Assembly: GCA_016716235.1 (NCBI GenBank)
Contig: JADJWS010000007.1
Span: forward strand, 186,001 to 250,000
DNA length: 64,000 nucleotides
Reading direction: 5' to 3'
From: Candidatus Defluviilinea gracilis
Lineage (GTDB): Bacteria > Chloroflexota > Anaerolineae > Anaerolineales > Villigracilaceae
Below the pieces are notes generated by a model, which did not search any database, was not told the DNA's origin, and saw only the letters and a program-made list of their open reading frames with translations. Below, one piece after another: positions 41,944 to 51,606 of the stretch. The position numbers were made by a program, and so were the translations under genes. Position 1 is the first letter of the stretch. Each line of letters starts with the position of its first letter.

Positions 41944-43998
41944 CAACAACTCTTTTAATTCCGCGATTGATGTGACGGGGTTTTTGCAAACGAATCCCTC
42001 GCACACATAGGCGGTTGGCTTTCCATTTTTCAGCGGGCGTTCCTTCAACAGCGCCGGCGCATCGTTCGACGGCGGATAGGCGGATGCGGCGACGATGACG
42101 TTCGGCCTAAAAGCGGATCGGACGACGCGCGCCAACTCATACACCTCTTCGCCGCCCGCTTCACCCACGATTGCGACTTGCTTCACCTCCCCCAGGGCGA
42201 AATCTGCCGCCGACAGCCAGCGCGCGAATGCAGTGGGGTAGCGGACAGCCATGCCCACCACAAGCCCAAGTGATTTCTCCGCGAGGTCGCGGTATTTCCC
42301 TTCGTCGGTGAATGCGGCAAGTTTGAGCAATGCTTCGCACGCCAGCGCGTTGCCCGATGGCGTGGCGTTGTCTTGCGTGTCTTTCGGTCTCAGCAACAAC
42401 GTTTCGCCATGTTTTGATGTGTCGAAGAAGCCGCCAGCGGGATCGTTGAACAGTTCGATCATTTCGTCGGCAAGTTCTTTTGCGGAGGCAAACCATGTGT
42501 CGTTGAAGTCGGTTTGATACAGTTCAAGCAGACCAAGAATCAACGCGGCATAATCTTCGAGGAAGACCGCGTCGGTTGTTTTTCCATCGCGCCAACTGTG
42601 CTTGAGTTTGCCGTTGGGACGTAGTTGAGAGAGAAGAAACTCCGCATTACGTGTAGCCAATTTGGCGTATTGGGTTTGGAGTTCTGACTCACCGAAAGCC
42701 CTCGCCGCTTCTGCCATTGCCGCGAGCATGAGTCCATTCCACGAGGCGAGAATTTTATCGTCTGTGCCGGGGCGGACTCGTTTTGCGCGGGCAGATAAAA
42801 GCCGGGAGTGGCAGTCGGCTAGTTTGGAGGGGACAGCCTCCACGTCGAGTTTGAAGCGGGCGGCGAGGGAGGCGTCATCCAACGCGCGTTGCAAGACTGT
42901 TTTGCCCTCCCAATTTCCACGCGCGGTAATTCCGTACGCCGCTTCAAAGAAATCTGTATCGGTTTTTAACACAGCGCGGATTTCATCGAGTGTCCACACG
43001 TAGAATTTCCCCTCTTCATGCTCAGAGTCTGCGTCGAGCGACGAATAAAACCCGCCGTTGGGGTGAGTCATTTCGCGTTCAATGAAATTGAGCGTTTCGG
43101 CAACGACGCGCTTGAAGAACGGATCGCCCGTGATCTGCCATGCGTGCAAGTACGCGCGAGTTAATAGCGCGTTGTCGTACAGCATTTTTTCAAAGTGTGG
43201 CACGCGCCAGAAATTGTCCACGCTGTAGCGCGAGAAGCCGCCGCCGACCACATCGTACATTCCGCCGCGCGCCATGGTTCGAAGCGCGTGAATAGAGGTT
43301 TTGAGAATTGGAGAATTCTCCCAATTCTCTGATTCTCGAGCGACGCGTCTCAACAGGAATTCAACTGCCATCGGTTGCGGAAATTTTGGCGCGGAACCCC
43401 AGCCGCCGTTGCCCCAGTCGTAGTGATCGAGCAAATTCTTCACCGCCGCGTCGAGGTGTTCCTGCGTGAATCCCAAATCGGATTGCACGTTGACGCTGAG
43501 CGCTTGCTGAAGGTGATTGGAAACTTCGTCGCCAACGCGCGTGGCTTCGTTTTGTTGTTCGTTCCAAGTGCGCGCAATGCCTGCTAACACATCTTTGAAC
43601 GATGGCATGTTATAGCGCGCGACGGGCGGGAAATAGGTTCCCGTAAAAAATGGCTTGAGATCGGGCGTGAGAAACACCGACATGGGCCAGCCGCCCGAAC
43701 CCGTCATGGCGACCGTGGCTTGCATGTAGATCGCGTCGAGGTCGGGGCGTTCCTCGCGGTCCACTTTGATGTTGACGAAATGCGCGTTCATGAACGCGGC
43801 GGTGTCCGTATCTTCAAAGGATTCATGCGCCATCACGTGACACCAGTGACAGGCGGCGTATCCGATGCTGAGGAAGATCGGTTTGTTTTCGGCTCGGGCT
43901 TTTTTCAGCGCCTCTTCACCCCAGGGATACCAATTCACGGGATTGTTTGCGTGTTGAAGCAGGTAGGGAGAAGTTTCCGAGATCAGGTGGTTTGGCAT
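41941..43998 (-). CDS. YyaL/Spermatogenesis-associated-20-like protein (thioredoxin + glucosidase-like)
   Basis: A 685-residue cytoplasmic protein of the YyaL (DUF255) family. Residues 1-160 are a thioredoxin-like domain with the CHWCH motif (GYAACHWCHVMAHESFED, quoted in part) near 48, then an alpha/alpha-toroid resembling N-acylglucosamine epimerases. Its start HLISETSPYLLQHANNPVNW is the family signature. GAGGTAACTC precedes the ATG. The biochemical role of this family is poorly known. Confidence 0.93.
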   Translation of the reverse strand: MPNHLISETSPYLLQHANNPVNWYPWGEEALKKARAENKPIFLSIGYAACHWCHVMAHESFEDTDTAAFMNAHFVNIKVDREERPDLDAIYMQATVAMTGSGGWPMSVFLTPDLKPFFTGTYFPPVARYNMPSFKDVLAGIARTWNEQQNEATRVGDEVSNHLQQALSVNVQSDLGFTQEHLDAAVKNLLDHYDWGNGGWGSAPKFPQPMAVEFLLRRVARESENWENSPILKTSIHALRTMARGGMYDVVGGGFSRYSVDNFWRVPHFEKMLYDNALLTRAYLHAWQITGDPFFKRVVAETLNFIEREMTHPNGGFYSSLDADSEHEEGKFYVWTLDEIRAVLKTDTDFFEAAYGITARGNWEGKTVLQRALDDASLAARFKLDVEAVPSKLADCHSRLLSARAKRVRPGTDDKILASWNGLMLAAMAEAARAFGESELQTQYAKLATRNAEFLLSQLRPNGKLKHSWRDGKTTDAVFLEDYAALILGLLELYQTDFNDTWFASAKELADEMIELFNDPAGGFFDTSKHGETLLLRPKDTQDNATPSGNALACEALLKLAAFTDEGKYRDLAEKSLGLVVGMAVRYPTAFARWLSAADFALGEVKQVAIVGEAGGEEVYELARVVRSAFRPNVIVAASAYPPSNDAPALLKERPLKNGKPTAYVCEGFVCKNPVTSIAELKELL

Positions 43999-44017
43999 GA
44001 GTTACCTCAGTCTTTTT

Positions 44018-44290
44018 TGGACACGGATCACACGGATTTCACGGAGAAAACCATTTAAAAACCCGAGTGGATCGTGTAATCCGTCGAATCTGTGTAATAA
44101 GAAACAGGTCTTGGGGTCCGTAAATTATAGGGCTTACGCAGTTGAACCTGTTGCGCCGTAGTTGCACTGCGGCGGCGGCAGTCCAACTGCCCGCCAACTG
44201 CGTAAGTCCTGATTATTAACTTCCCTCATTGACAGGAGATTGCTTCGGGAAGAACGCCCTCGCAACGACATAATGCGGGAAGTTGTTTTT
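44018..44290. repeat. Intergenic repeat cluster between YyaL and the giant sortase gene
   Basis: Three motif families with no gene: an inverted CACGGATTTCACGG pair (44018-44096); TTACGCAGTTG with its reverse CAACTGCGTAA (about 44133-44209); and GGAGATTGCTTCGGGAAG with CCCTCGCAACGACATAATGCGGG (44236-44281), quoted in part. Confidence 0.6.
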
Positions 44291-44353
44291 TACGCGCCCT
44301 GAGTGGAAAAGAGTTGAGGTGGATTATAGTCCATGCCAATTTTCTATGGAATC

Positions 44354-44381
44354 AACACGGCGCTCCAAACGGAGCGCCGTG
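44354..44381. terminator. Perfect hairpin after the giant sortase gene
   Basis: ACACGGCGCTCC, AAAC, GGAGCGCCGTGT. Located ten bases past the stop codon of the minus-strand gene. There is no T-run, so it may be a processing or 3'-protection hairpin. Confidence 0.55.
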
Positions 44382-44391
44382 TTCGACTAGA

Positions 44392-46998
44392 TTACCTTTC
44401 AACGCTTACCAGTACTGCCCGTATCATCAAGCGCTTTTTATACGTGTTGGTCTTGGCGTCGTACTCTTTGCATGTGAGCAATGTGAGCCACGCCTTTTCT
44501 TCATGCTTCATAACGGAGGCGTCATTCGGTTTGACGACTTCACTTCCGCGCACTTCGTAGATGAATTCCGCGCCGTACGCATGGATGATGATCTTGTCGC
44601 CGTATTTGAGGTTGCTCAAATTGAAGAACGGACCCGGCAAACCGTTATATCCGTAGACGTGTCCCGTCAGCACACTGTTGCCGTTCCAGGATGGGAACGC
44701 GCTTCCTTCCAGCCACCCGGCCTGATTCCCCAACCACGAGACATTCCACTCTCCGTTCTTGAGCGGCACGCCTACGATCGGCATCTTGATTCCCAGTGAA
44801 GGGATCTCCACGATCAGCCCGCCGGTCTGGGTATATTGTTCGGGCGCAACGTTGGACATGTCCGTCTTCACGAATGGGGCAAAGCCGGTGTCGGGCAGGT
44901 CGTTGGGGAGTCTGCCGTCGATGGTCACCGTAGCCGACACGCCATACACGTTCACGGCATCCAGCGGGTCGTACCAACGTTCTGTCGATTCGACGTTGTG
45001 AACGCTCAGTTGGACCGGCAAACCGCCCACGCCCGGGTCGATCGGCAGGGAAGTCCACGCAACGGATGCGGTGTTGGCGGCTGGCGCGCTCAGCAAGCGG
45101 GCATTAAAAGTAATGGTGGATGTTGCGCCCAGCGGGAATACATCCCATTGGAATATCAGGTTAGACGTTGCCCCCGGATAGGCAGGCGCCGCTGGGGTGG
45201 TGGGCGCAAGCCCGGCGTAGACAACCGATCCCGGCACATATTCGAGCGAGGACGGCAGGATGTCTGTCACCACTACATCGAAGGCGTCGGTTGAACTCTG
45301 AAGAGTGTGTTCGATCGACAACGTGAACTGAATCGTCGATCCCACAAGCACATTGCTGGATGGCGAAGCGGTTTTATCGATGGTCAGTTTGGGTTCTAAA
45401 ATCTGCACGTTCGGGGCGCTGGTGGTGAAGGATCCGCCAGTCCACGCCCATGTGACGCTGTTATTCAAGACGCCGCCATCCTGATTCTCGATCACGTCGA
45501 GAACAATGGCGCGATAGCGCACCAGTAGGGTTGAGGGGGTAGCCTGGGCGGCAATATTCCCAATTGTGAACACCACTTGCCTGCCTGGGTTGGCGGGGTT
45601 GGTTGCCGGGTCGCCCGGGTCGGTGATCGAAGACACAGTGACAGCCGGGCAGACGCCTGCGGTCTGGTCAACACCAGCCACTTCCACATACAGACAGTCT
45701 ACGAAGGCAAGACCTTTGTCCATCTGGTCGGTGATGGTCACGTTTGCTAGCGGCGTTCCAACAGGCAGGTTGATCGTCACTTCGTAGGTGATGATCTCGC
45801 CAATGGCAACATCCGTTCCGGCTGTAAAGGCTTCGCTTGTGGAAGCAATGGATTTGACAAAACCTCCGCTGTTGCCAACGAAGCCGAAGTCCACAGTGGG
45901 GTCGTAGGTGGTGCCGGTGGCATTGGTGACGGTGTTGTTGGCGGCGGCGCCAGCATTGCCCGGATTCAAAGTAGCAACCGAACTGGAGGCTTGCCCAGCG
46001 GCGGTGCCGATGCCGTTGTCGTTGTTATCAATATTTTGATTTGCATCGGTGGTATCGCCATTGTTGGCGGTGTCGACGGTGCTGGTATAACCGACGGGCG
46101 GGGTGACGCGGACGATGTAATCGCCTTCGGGGAGCCCGGAGAAGAGGTAGGTTCCAGCGACGCTGGTGGTGACGCCGCCCGCGCCATCGTCGGCGGTGCC
46201 GAGGATGCCATCGACTCCGACGGTGATTTCGGTTGTGCCATCGGCGGCGAAGAGTTGGACGGTTGCGCCAGCCAGGGGCGTTTCCCCGGCGCTGAATGCG
46301 CCGTCGTTGTTGGCGTCGATGAAGACGAGGTTGCCCAGTTGACCGCGGTAGAAGCCGAAGTCGAGGGTGCGGTTGCTTTGGTTGTCCGGAGATTCGCCGG
46401 GCGGGTTGGTGGGATCGGCGTCCGCGTCGATGGTGGGTTCGACGGTACCCGGTCCGAGGGTGACCGCGCCGCTGATGACCGCGCCATTGAAGGCGCCGGC
46501 AGTTTGGCGGGTGCCGTTGTCGTCGCTGTCGATGTTGTTGTCGGGATCGGGGGCGGCGGTTTCGGTCGCGCTTCCGGTTCCGTTGAGGGTGGTGCCGCTG
46601 CTCCAGTAGCCGGTCAAGACGCCGCCGTTGAGTTGGCTGGAGGGGATGACGACTACGTAGTCGCCCGCGCCCAGGTTGTCGAAGCGGTAGTAGCCGCCAT
46701 TGGCGGTGACCGCCGTCCCGAGGGAGGCGCCGGTTGGATTCCCGCCCGCGTCTGCCGCGTAGAGTTCGACGGTCACGCCGTCGACGCCGACTTCCGTCCC
46801 GTTGATCGCGCTGGAGTTGTCGGTGTCGAACCAGACGCGGTTGCCGAGGCTGAAGAGAGGCGCGGAGAAGCCGAAGTCGAGGGTGGGGTCGTAGGTGGTG
46901 CCGGTGGCGTCTGTGACGCTGTTGTTTGTGGCGGCGCCCGCGCTGCCGGGGTTCAATGTGACAGGATTGCTCGACACGGCTCCACTGCCTGTGCCCAC
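44392..46998 (-). CDS. C-terminal part of giant surface protein: SdrD repeats, DUF11, LPDTG and sortase
   Basis: The open frame continues from the one-base frameshift near 47262. The 868 residues from 46998 hold the end of one SdrD-type B module, two more, and DUF11 domains (KSIASTSEAFTAG..., LTIDKTASPSSN...). Then comes LPNDLPDTGF with LPDTG at 44884-44898, and a sortase domain: catalytic His in VLTGHVYG (codon 44659-44661), Cys in TLLTCKEY (44470-44472), Arg in KRLMIRAV. No helix follows LPDTG. Restoring one base joins this frame to 47022..51218 to give 2275 residues. Gene predictors would split it. Confidence 0.85.
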   Translation of the reverse strand: MGTGSGAVSSNPVTLNPGSAGAATNNSVTDATGTTYDPTLDFGFSAPLFSLGNRVWFDTDNSSAINGTEVGVDGVTVELYAADAGGNPTGASLGTAVTANGGYYRFDNLGAGDYVVVIPSSQLNGGVLTGYWSSGTTLNGTGSATETAAPDPDNNIDSDDNGTRQTAGAFNGAVISGAVTLGPGTVEPTIDADADPTNPPGESPDNQSNRTLDFGFYRGQLGNLVFIDANNDGAFSAGETPLAGATVQLFAADGTTEITVGVDGILGTADDGAGGVTTSVAGTYLFSGLPEGDYIVRVTPPVGYTSTVDTANNGDTTDANQNIDNNDNGIGTAAGQASSSVATLNPGNAGAAANNTVTNATGTTYDPTVDFGFVGNSGGFVKSIASTSEAFTAGTDVAIGEIITYEVTINLPVGTPLANVTITDQMDKGLAFVDCLYVEVAGVDQTAGVCPAVTVSSITDPGDPATNPANPGRQVVFTIGNIAAQATPSTLLVRYRAIVLDVIENQDGGVLNNSVTWAWTGGSFTTSAPNVQILEPKLTIDKTASPSSNVLVGSTIQFTLSIEHTLQSSTDAFDVVVTDILPSSLEYVPGSVVYAGLAPTTPAAPAYPGATSNLIFQWDVFPLGATSTITFNARLLSAPAANTASVAWTSLPIDPGVGGLPVQLSVHNVESTERWYDPLDAVNVYGVSATVTIDGRLPNDLPDTGFAPFVKTDMSNVAPEQYTQTGGLIVEIPSLGIKMPIVGVPLKNGEWNVSWLGNQAGWLEGSAFPSWNGNSVLTGHVYGYNGLPGPFFNLSNLKYGDKIIIHAYGAEFIYEVRGSEVVKPNDASVMKHEEKAWLTLLTCKEYDAKTNTYKKRLMIRAVLVSVER
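46045..46855 (-). repeat. Tandem SdrD-module duplication, copy A
   Basis: 811 bases nearly identical (about six substitutions) to copy B at 47032..47841. Carries the intact GGGG (46275-46278). Confidence 0.85.
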
Positions 46999-47021
46999 GC
47001 CGTTATCGTTATTGTTGATGT

Positions 47022-50000
47022 TCAGATCGGGATCGGTGGTATCGCCATTGTTGGCGGTGTCGACGGTGCTGGTATAACCGACGGGCGGGGTGACGCGGAC
47101 GATGTAATCGCCTTCGGGGAGCCCGGAGAAGAGGTAGGTTCCAGCGACGCTGGTGGTGACGCCGCCCGCGCCATCGTCGGCGGTGCCGAGGATGCCATCG
47201 ACTCCGACGGTGATTTCGGTTGTGCCATCGGCGGCGAAGAGTTGGACGGTTGCGCCAGCCAGGGCGTTTCCCCGGCGCTGAACGCGCCGTCGTTGTTGGC
47301 GTCGATGAAGACGAGGTTGCCCAGTTGACCGCGGTAGAAGCCGAAGTCGAGGGTGCGGTTGCTTTGGTTGTCCGGAGATTCGCCGGGCGGATTGGTGGGA
47401 TCGGCGTCCGCGTCGGTGGTGGGTTCGACGGTACCCGGTCCGAGGGTGACCGCGCCGCTGATGACCGCGCCATTGAAGGCGCCGGCAGTTTGGCGTGTGC
47501 CGTTGTCGTCGCTGTCGATGTTGTTGTCGGGATCGGGGGCGGCGGTTTCGGTCGCGCTTCCGGTTCCGTTGAGGGTGGTGCCGCTGCTCCAGTAGCCGGT
47601 CAAGACGCCGCCGTTGAGTTGGCTGGAGGGGATGACGACCACGTAGTCGCCCGCGCCCAGGTTGTCGAAGCGGTAGTAGCCGCCATTGGCGGTGACCGCC
47701 GTCCCGAGGGAGGCGCCGGTCGGATTCCCGCCCGCGTCTGCCGCGTAGAGTTCGACGGTCACGCCGTCGACGCCGACTTCCGTCCCGTTGATCGCGCTGG
47801 AGTTGTCGGTGTCGAACCAGACGCGGTTGCCGAGGCTGAAGCGGGGAAGCACTGTTAACGTGTCGGTGGCGGGGTCGTTGTTGGTGATGCCTCCATTGGC
47901 AGTCAGCGCGCCGGCGGGGATGGTGTTCACGTAGGTGCCGGGGCGAGTGCTGATCACGTCAACGGTGATTATGCAACTATCACCGGGAGAGCCAAGCGCC
48001 GCCAAGCCGCCGCCGCTTAATTGAATGGTTTGCGCGCCGGGAACAGCGGTAAGCGTTCCTCCGCAATTGTTGGTTGCGTTGGCGGGGTTGGCAACTTCCA
48101 AGCCATCGGGCAGGGTGCCGGGCAAGTTGTCTGCCAGTCCCATGTTTACGACCGGTACGTTGCTTGTGTTGCGGATGGTAATCGTCAGGGTGGACGGCTG
48201 GCTGGTCAACACTTGCGCCGGATTAAAGCTCTTGGTAACGCTTACGCCCGGCAAGTTGGTGAGGGATGCTTGTGTGGGGTCGGCGTTGCTAACTCCGTTG
48301 AAGGTGGTGACGGACCCGGCGGGAATTCGATTCGTGAGATTCCCGTTGACGTTCATTACAACGCGCAGAGTGAGCGTGCAGGATGAACTCGGCGGCAAAA
48401 CTCCTCCGCTGAAGGAGAAGGATGAGTCGCCGGGGTTGCCGGTCAGAACGCCGCCACAAGTTCCGGTGTTGAACGTGACCGGGTTGGCGAGTTGCATACC
48501 GGCGCCAAGCAGGGTCATGTCATCGGTGAAGGCGATGCCCGTCAAGGTTGCGGTGGTGTTGGGATTAATCAACTGAACGCTCATGGTGGAGTAGGCGCCG
48601 CCGTACACCAACACGGGGTTAAATCCTTTGACGATGCCCATGGTCAGGTTTTGGATGGCAAGGAATGCCGATGCGGCTAGCCTCGGCTGGATCACAGTTC
48701 CGGTGCTTTGAACAGTGCCGGAAACATTCGCAACGGGAATGGTGTTGGTCTGTGTGCTTGGCGAGCCAGGACTGCTATCTAACCCAACCACATCCACTGT
48801 AATGGTGCATAAGCCCGGCACGCCTCCCACTTGGGCGGGAACTGTGCCACCGGTCATAAGAACCTGATTGGAGCCGGGATTCGCCGTGATCGCTCCGCCG
48901 GTGCACGTTGTGCTGGCGTTAGGCACTGCGGCAACGCGGATACCGTCGGTGGGGGTGCCGGGCAAGTTGTCGGTCAACGTGACGTTAATCAGAGGCGAAT
49001 TGGTTGTGTTTTCCAAGGTGATCGTCATTGTGGACGATCCGCCGGACTGCACAGTTGTCGGGTAGAAGGCCTTGGTAACGTTTAGGCTCGTAACGCGGAT
49101 GGTTGCAGATGTAGGAGTAAGGTTGGAACGCCCTTCGATTGTGGTGATTGCGTTTGCGGGAATCGTGTTCGTGTAAGTCCCCGGCGCTGTGGAGGTAACC
49201 CAAACATCAAAAAAACAACTGAGTCCCGCGGCAAGCACATCAGCCCCTGTATTCGTAAAGGTGATGGTATTGGTTCCATTGACAGCGGTCAGTGTTCCAC
49301 CCGGGCAGTTTTCGGTCGGCACAGGGGGATTGGCGACAACCAAACCCGGCGGCAGATTGTCGGTGAGGTTGATGCCCGATATGGAAATATCGGCTGGCGC
49401 CGCGATGGTAATACGCAGACGGCTTGTCTGTCCGGGCGAGATGGGGTTGGTTTGGAATGCCTTGAGAATCCCTACCGGGAGATTGGCGGAATTAACAACG
49501 ACCAGGTCTGGATTCGTGCTGAACCCGGCATTGCCTACCCCTTGGTTATTTGCTATCGAGTTGGCGGCAATCGCGTTATCATATGAACCGGCCGTGTTGC
49601 TTGTGATCGTGAAGACAATGGTACAACTTCCGTTGGCAGGTATGGTGCCGCCGGTCAGAGTGACCGAATTGACTGTATTGGTCACCGCTCCGCCGCACTG
49701 CGGGCTTGCGGGCGCGACTGAGACTGTAAGCCCTGCGGGTAGCCCGTCGGTAAAGGTGACGCCTGTTAGCGGAGTACTGCTTCGGTTGGTTAAAGTGATG
49801 GTTACTGTGCTCGTGCCGCCGACAACGATCGTCGCGGGCGAGTAGGCTTTCGCGCCAACCAAGGCGGCATTGATCGTCAAGGAGGCGGTGGCGGGCAGGA
49901 GGTTCGTGATAGGCTGGTCGGCAGTTAATGTATTAGGGGGGATTGTGTTGGTACGGGTACCGGATATCGTCAATGCGGCTTGCACAGGGATGGAGATGAC

Positions 50001-51218
50001 ACAGGTTCCAACGGGCGTGGGTGGCGTTGCGCTGGCGGGGATGGTTCCGCCTGAGACGTTGATCAATGTGGCGCCGACTACATGATTAATAGTAAAGCCG
50101 CAGGTGTTTGCGCTTGGAGCGCCAGCAATTGTGATGCCTGCCCCCATGGTCGTCAGGTTATCGGTGATTGCCACGCCGGTGTAAGGCGCGCCGGTTGGGT
50201 TTTGCAGGGTAATCGTGAGGGTGCTGGTATCGCCGGCGTCGATTGTCGCCGGTGAAAAAGCTTTCGTAATCCCCACCGGCTGAACGTTTAAGTTTGCCGA
50301 GGCGGGAGTATTGTTAGTAACGCCCTGGTTGGTCTGAAGAGAGCCGGGTCCGCCGGGTCCGGCGGGGATTGTGTTGGTATATTGCCCGGACGCGCCGGTA
50401 ACGTTGACTGCCACAAGACAATCCTGGGCGGGCGTGACTGTGGCATTGTTAAGGGTGATCGTCGTTCCTCCCGACGGCGCGGATGCTGTGCCGGGTCCGC
50501 AGTTGGAAAGGGTTAATCCGTTGGGTGTGGCAACGATCAAGCCGGCGGGCAGGGTGTCGGTGTAGGTCGCGCCGGTCAGATTCGTGTCCGCGTCGTTGTT
50601 GTTGAGGCGAATCGTTAATACGCTGTTCTGTCCGACAAAAATAGTATTAGGCGCAAAACCCTTGCTGAGAGAGGGAGGCGATACGGCAATGACTGTGATC
50701 GTAGCGCTGGCGGGTGTGGTGTTGGTGATGTTCACGATCGTGCCGCCGTCATTCCCTTGTGAATTTAGGTTCCCAGAGGGGATGGTGTTAATCAAGTTGC
50801 CGGGCGTCACAGAGGAAACGTTGACCTCCACATAGCACTGACCCGGCGTAGCCCCCACCTGAGGCGGAACAGTTCCGTTGGCGAGGGAGAGAGTCGTTGT
50901 GCCCGGAACGGCAGTCACATCGCCGATCGCGCCGCAGGTATTCACCACGTTGGCTGGGTTGGCGATAAATAAGCCTGGTTGTACCCCGATGAGGTTGTCT
51001 GTCCAGCTGGCGTTTGTCAATGGGAAGATGTTCGGGTTGAAGATGGTCACCCGCATGACAGACACGCCGCCCGCGTCGATTTGAAGCGGCGTAAACTGTT
51101 TGTTGATCTCTGCAGGCAATGAAGCCGCGTAAACATTCTGGGGACGCAGGAAGGTCGCCGCCAGTAACAAGGCGATCAGGCATCGGCGCAGGATCAAAGT
51201 AAATTTGAACGTGGTCAT
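47022..51218 (-). CDS. N-terminal part of giant secreted surface protein: DUF11 repeats then SdrD modules
   Basis: It starts at ATG 51218 behind GTGGAG; the upstream ATG at 51275 has no ribosome site. The signal peptide is LILRRCLIALLLAATF ... VYAAS. Eight DUF11 repeats follow, each opening K-x-F/Y-x-P (INKQFTP, LSKGFAP, ITKAFSP, GAKAYSP, ILKAFQT, VTKAFYP, IVKGFNP, VTKSFNP), then SdrD B-like modules (FSLGNRVWFDTDN). The frame fails at 47262-47264 where copy A has GGGG and this copy GGG. The last 80 or so residues here (PWLAQPSNSS...) are out-of-frame translation, so the true protein continues into 44392..46998. Confidence 0.85.
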   Translation of the reverse strand: MTTFKFTLILRRCLIALLLAATFLRPQNVYAASLPAEINKQFTPLQIDAGGVSVMRVTIFNPNIFPLTNASWTDNLIGVQPGLFIANPANVVNTCGAIGDVTAVPGTTTLSLANGTVPPQVGATPGQCYVEVNVSSVTPGNLINTIPSGNLNSQGNDGGTIVNITNTTPASATITVIAVSPPSLSKGFAPNTIFVGQNSVLTIRLNNNDADTNLTGATYTDTLPAGLIVATPNGLTLSNCGPGTASAPSGGTTITLNNATVTPAQDCLVAVNVTGASGQYTNTIPAGPGGPGSLQTNQGVTNNTPASANLNVQPVGITKAFSPATIDAGDTSTLTITLQNPTGAPYTGVAITDNLTTMGAGITIAGAPSANTCGFTINHVVGATLINVSGGTIPASATPPTPVGTCVISIPVQAALTISGTRTNTIPPNTLTADQPITNLLPATASLTINAALVGAKAYSPATIVVGGTSTVTITLTNRSSTPLTGVTFTDGLPAGLTVSVAPASPQCGGAVTNTVNSVTLTGGTIPANGSCTIVFTITSNTAGSYDNAIAANSIANNQGVGNAGFSTNPDLVVVNSANLPVGILKAFQTNPISPGQTSRLRITIAAPADISISGINLTDNLPPGLVVANPPVPTENCPGGTLTAVNGTNTITFTNTGADVLAAGLSCFFDVWVTSTAPGTYTNTIPANAITTIEGRSNLTPTSATIRVTSLNVTKAFYPTTVQSGGSSTMTITLENTTNSPLINVTLTDNLPGTPTDGIRVAAVPNASTTCTGGAITANPGSNQVLMTGGTVPAQVGGVPGLCTITVDVVGLDSSPGSPSTQTNTIPVANVSGTVQSTGTVIQPRLAASAFLAIQNLTMGIVKGFNPVLVYGGAYSTMSVQLINPNTTATLTGIAFTDDMTLLGAGMQLANPVTFNTGTCGGVLTGNPGDSSFSFSGGVLPPSSSCTLTLRVVMNVNGNLTNRIPAGSVTTFNGVSNADPTQASLTNLPGVSVTKSFNPAQVLTSQPSTLTITIRNTSNVPVVNMGLADNLPGTLPDGLEVANPANATNNCGGTLTAVPGAQTIQLSGGGLAALGSPGDSCIITVDVISTRPGTYVNTIPAGALTANGGITNNDPATDTLTVLPRFSLGNRVWFDTDNSSAINGTEVGVDGVTVELYAADAGGNPTGASLGTAVTANGGYYRFDNLGAGDYVVVIPSSQLNGGVLTGYWSSGTTLNGTGSATETAAPDPDNNIDSDDNGTRQTAGAFNGAVISGAVTLGPGTVEPTTDADADPTNPPGESPDNQSNRTLDFGFYRGQLGNLVFIDANNDGAFSAGETPWLAQPSNSSPPMAQPKSPSESMASSAPPTMARAASPPASLEPTSSPGSPKAITSSASPRPSVIPAPSTPPTMAIPPIPI
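47032..47841 (-). repeat. Tandem SdrD-module duplication, copy B
   Basis: 810 bases, copy of 46045..46855 at a period of about 987 bases, one base shorter because of GGG instead of GGGG at 47262-47264. Confidence 0.85.
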
Positions 51219-51606
51219 TATTTTTCTCCACTTTTGATTTTCCGGGTGATGGAGAGAATGATTGCGTGTCGGCATTGCTACTCATTTGACCGTGGCTTTG
51301 TTTGATTAATATAATGAAATGATGAAAATTGAATGACGATCAATTCAAAGGTCCAAGGTTCCCGCACCCGTATGTAGTTATTAATCTTATCCATGACCAT
51401 TGTACGGTGTACAAAATGATTTCACAATACCCAGAATATTCACTTTTGTTAGGGGTTTTTCAGAATTGTCTAGATCAATGCCCGCGCCCGCGACCAAGAG
51501 GAATTTGTTCATGAGCATGTAATATTTCAGCCTGAGTAATCAAGGAAAGATGCTGGGATTTCTTGCCATCAATGGGTATGAGATTATCAGCAACCGAGAG
51601 GAATTT
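51219..51606. promoter_or_regulatory. AT-rich divergent control region with a TTGTAC palindrome
   Basis: 388 bases between the giant gene (minus) and the reductase (plus). TTGTAC-GGT-GTACAA at 51400-51414 is a perfect 6-3-6 palindrome, a candidate repressor or activator operator. The region is clearly AT-richer than its flanks. Short frames inside it show no ribosome site or known motif. Confidence 0.4.

Noticed and set aside
44236..44281. Possible small RNA or gene in the gap before the giant sortase gene
   Set aside because: The sequence matches the style of common dispersed repeats (ATTGCTTCGGG...CTCGCAACGAC) and has no promoter-terminator pair.
45991..47328. Long plus-strand open frames (up to 445 codons) opposite the giant surface gene
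   Set aside because: Low-complexity Gly/Val/Ala translation mirrors the repeated SdrD codons on the other strand; no start site or motif.
51329..51514. 61-codon frame in the AT-rich region before the reductase
   Set aside because: No ribosome site, no motif, and it covers the palindrome; treated as control region.
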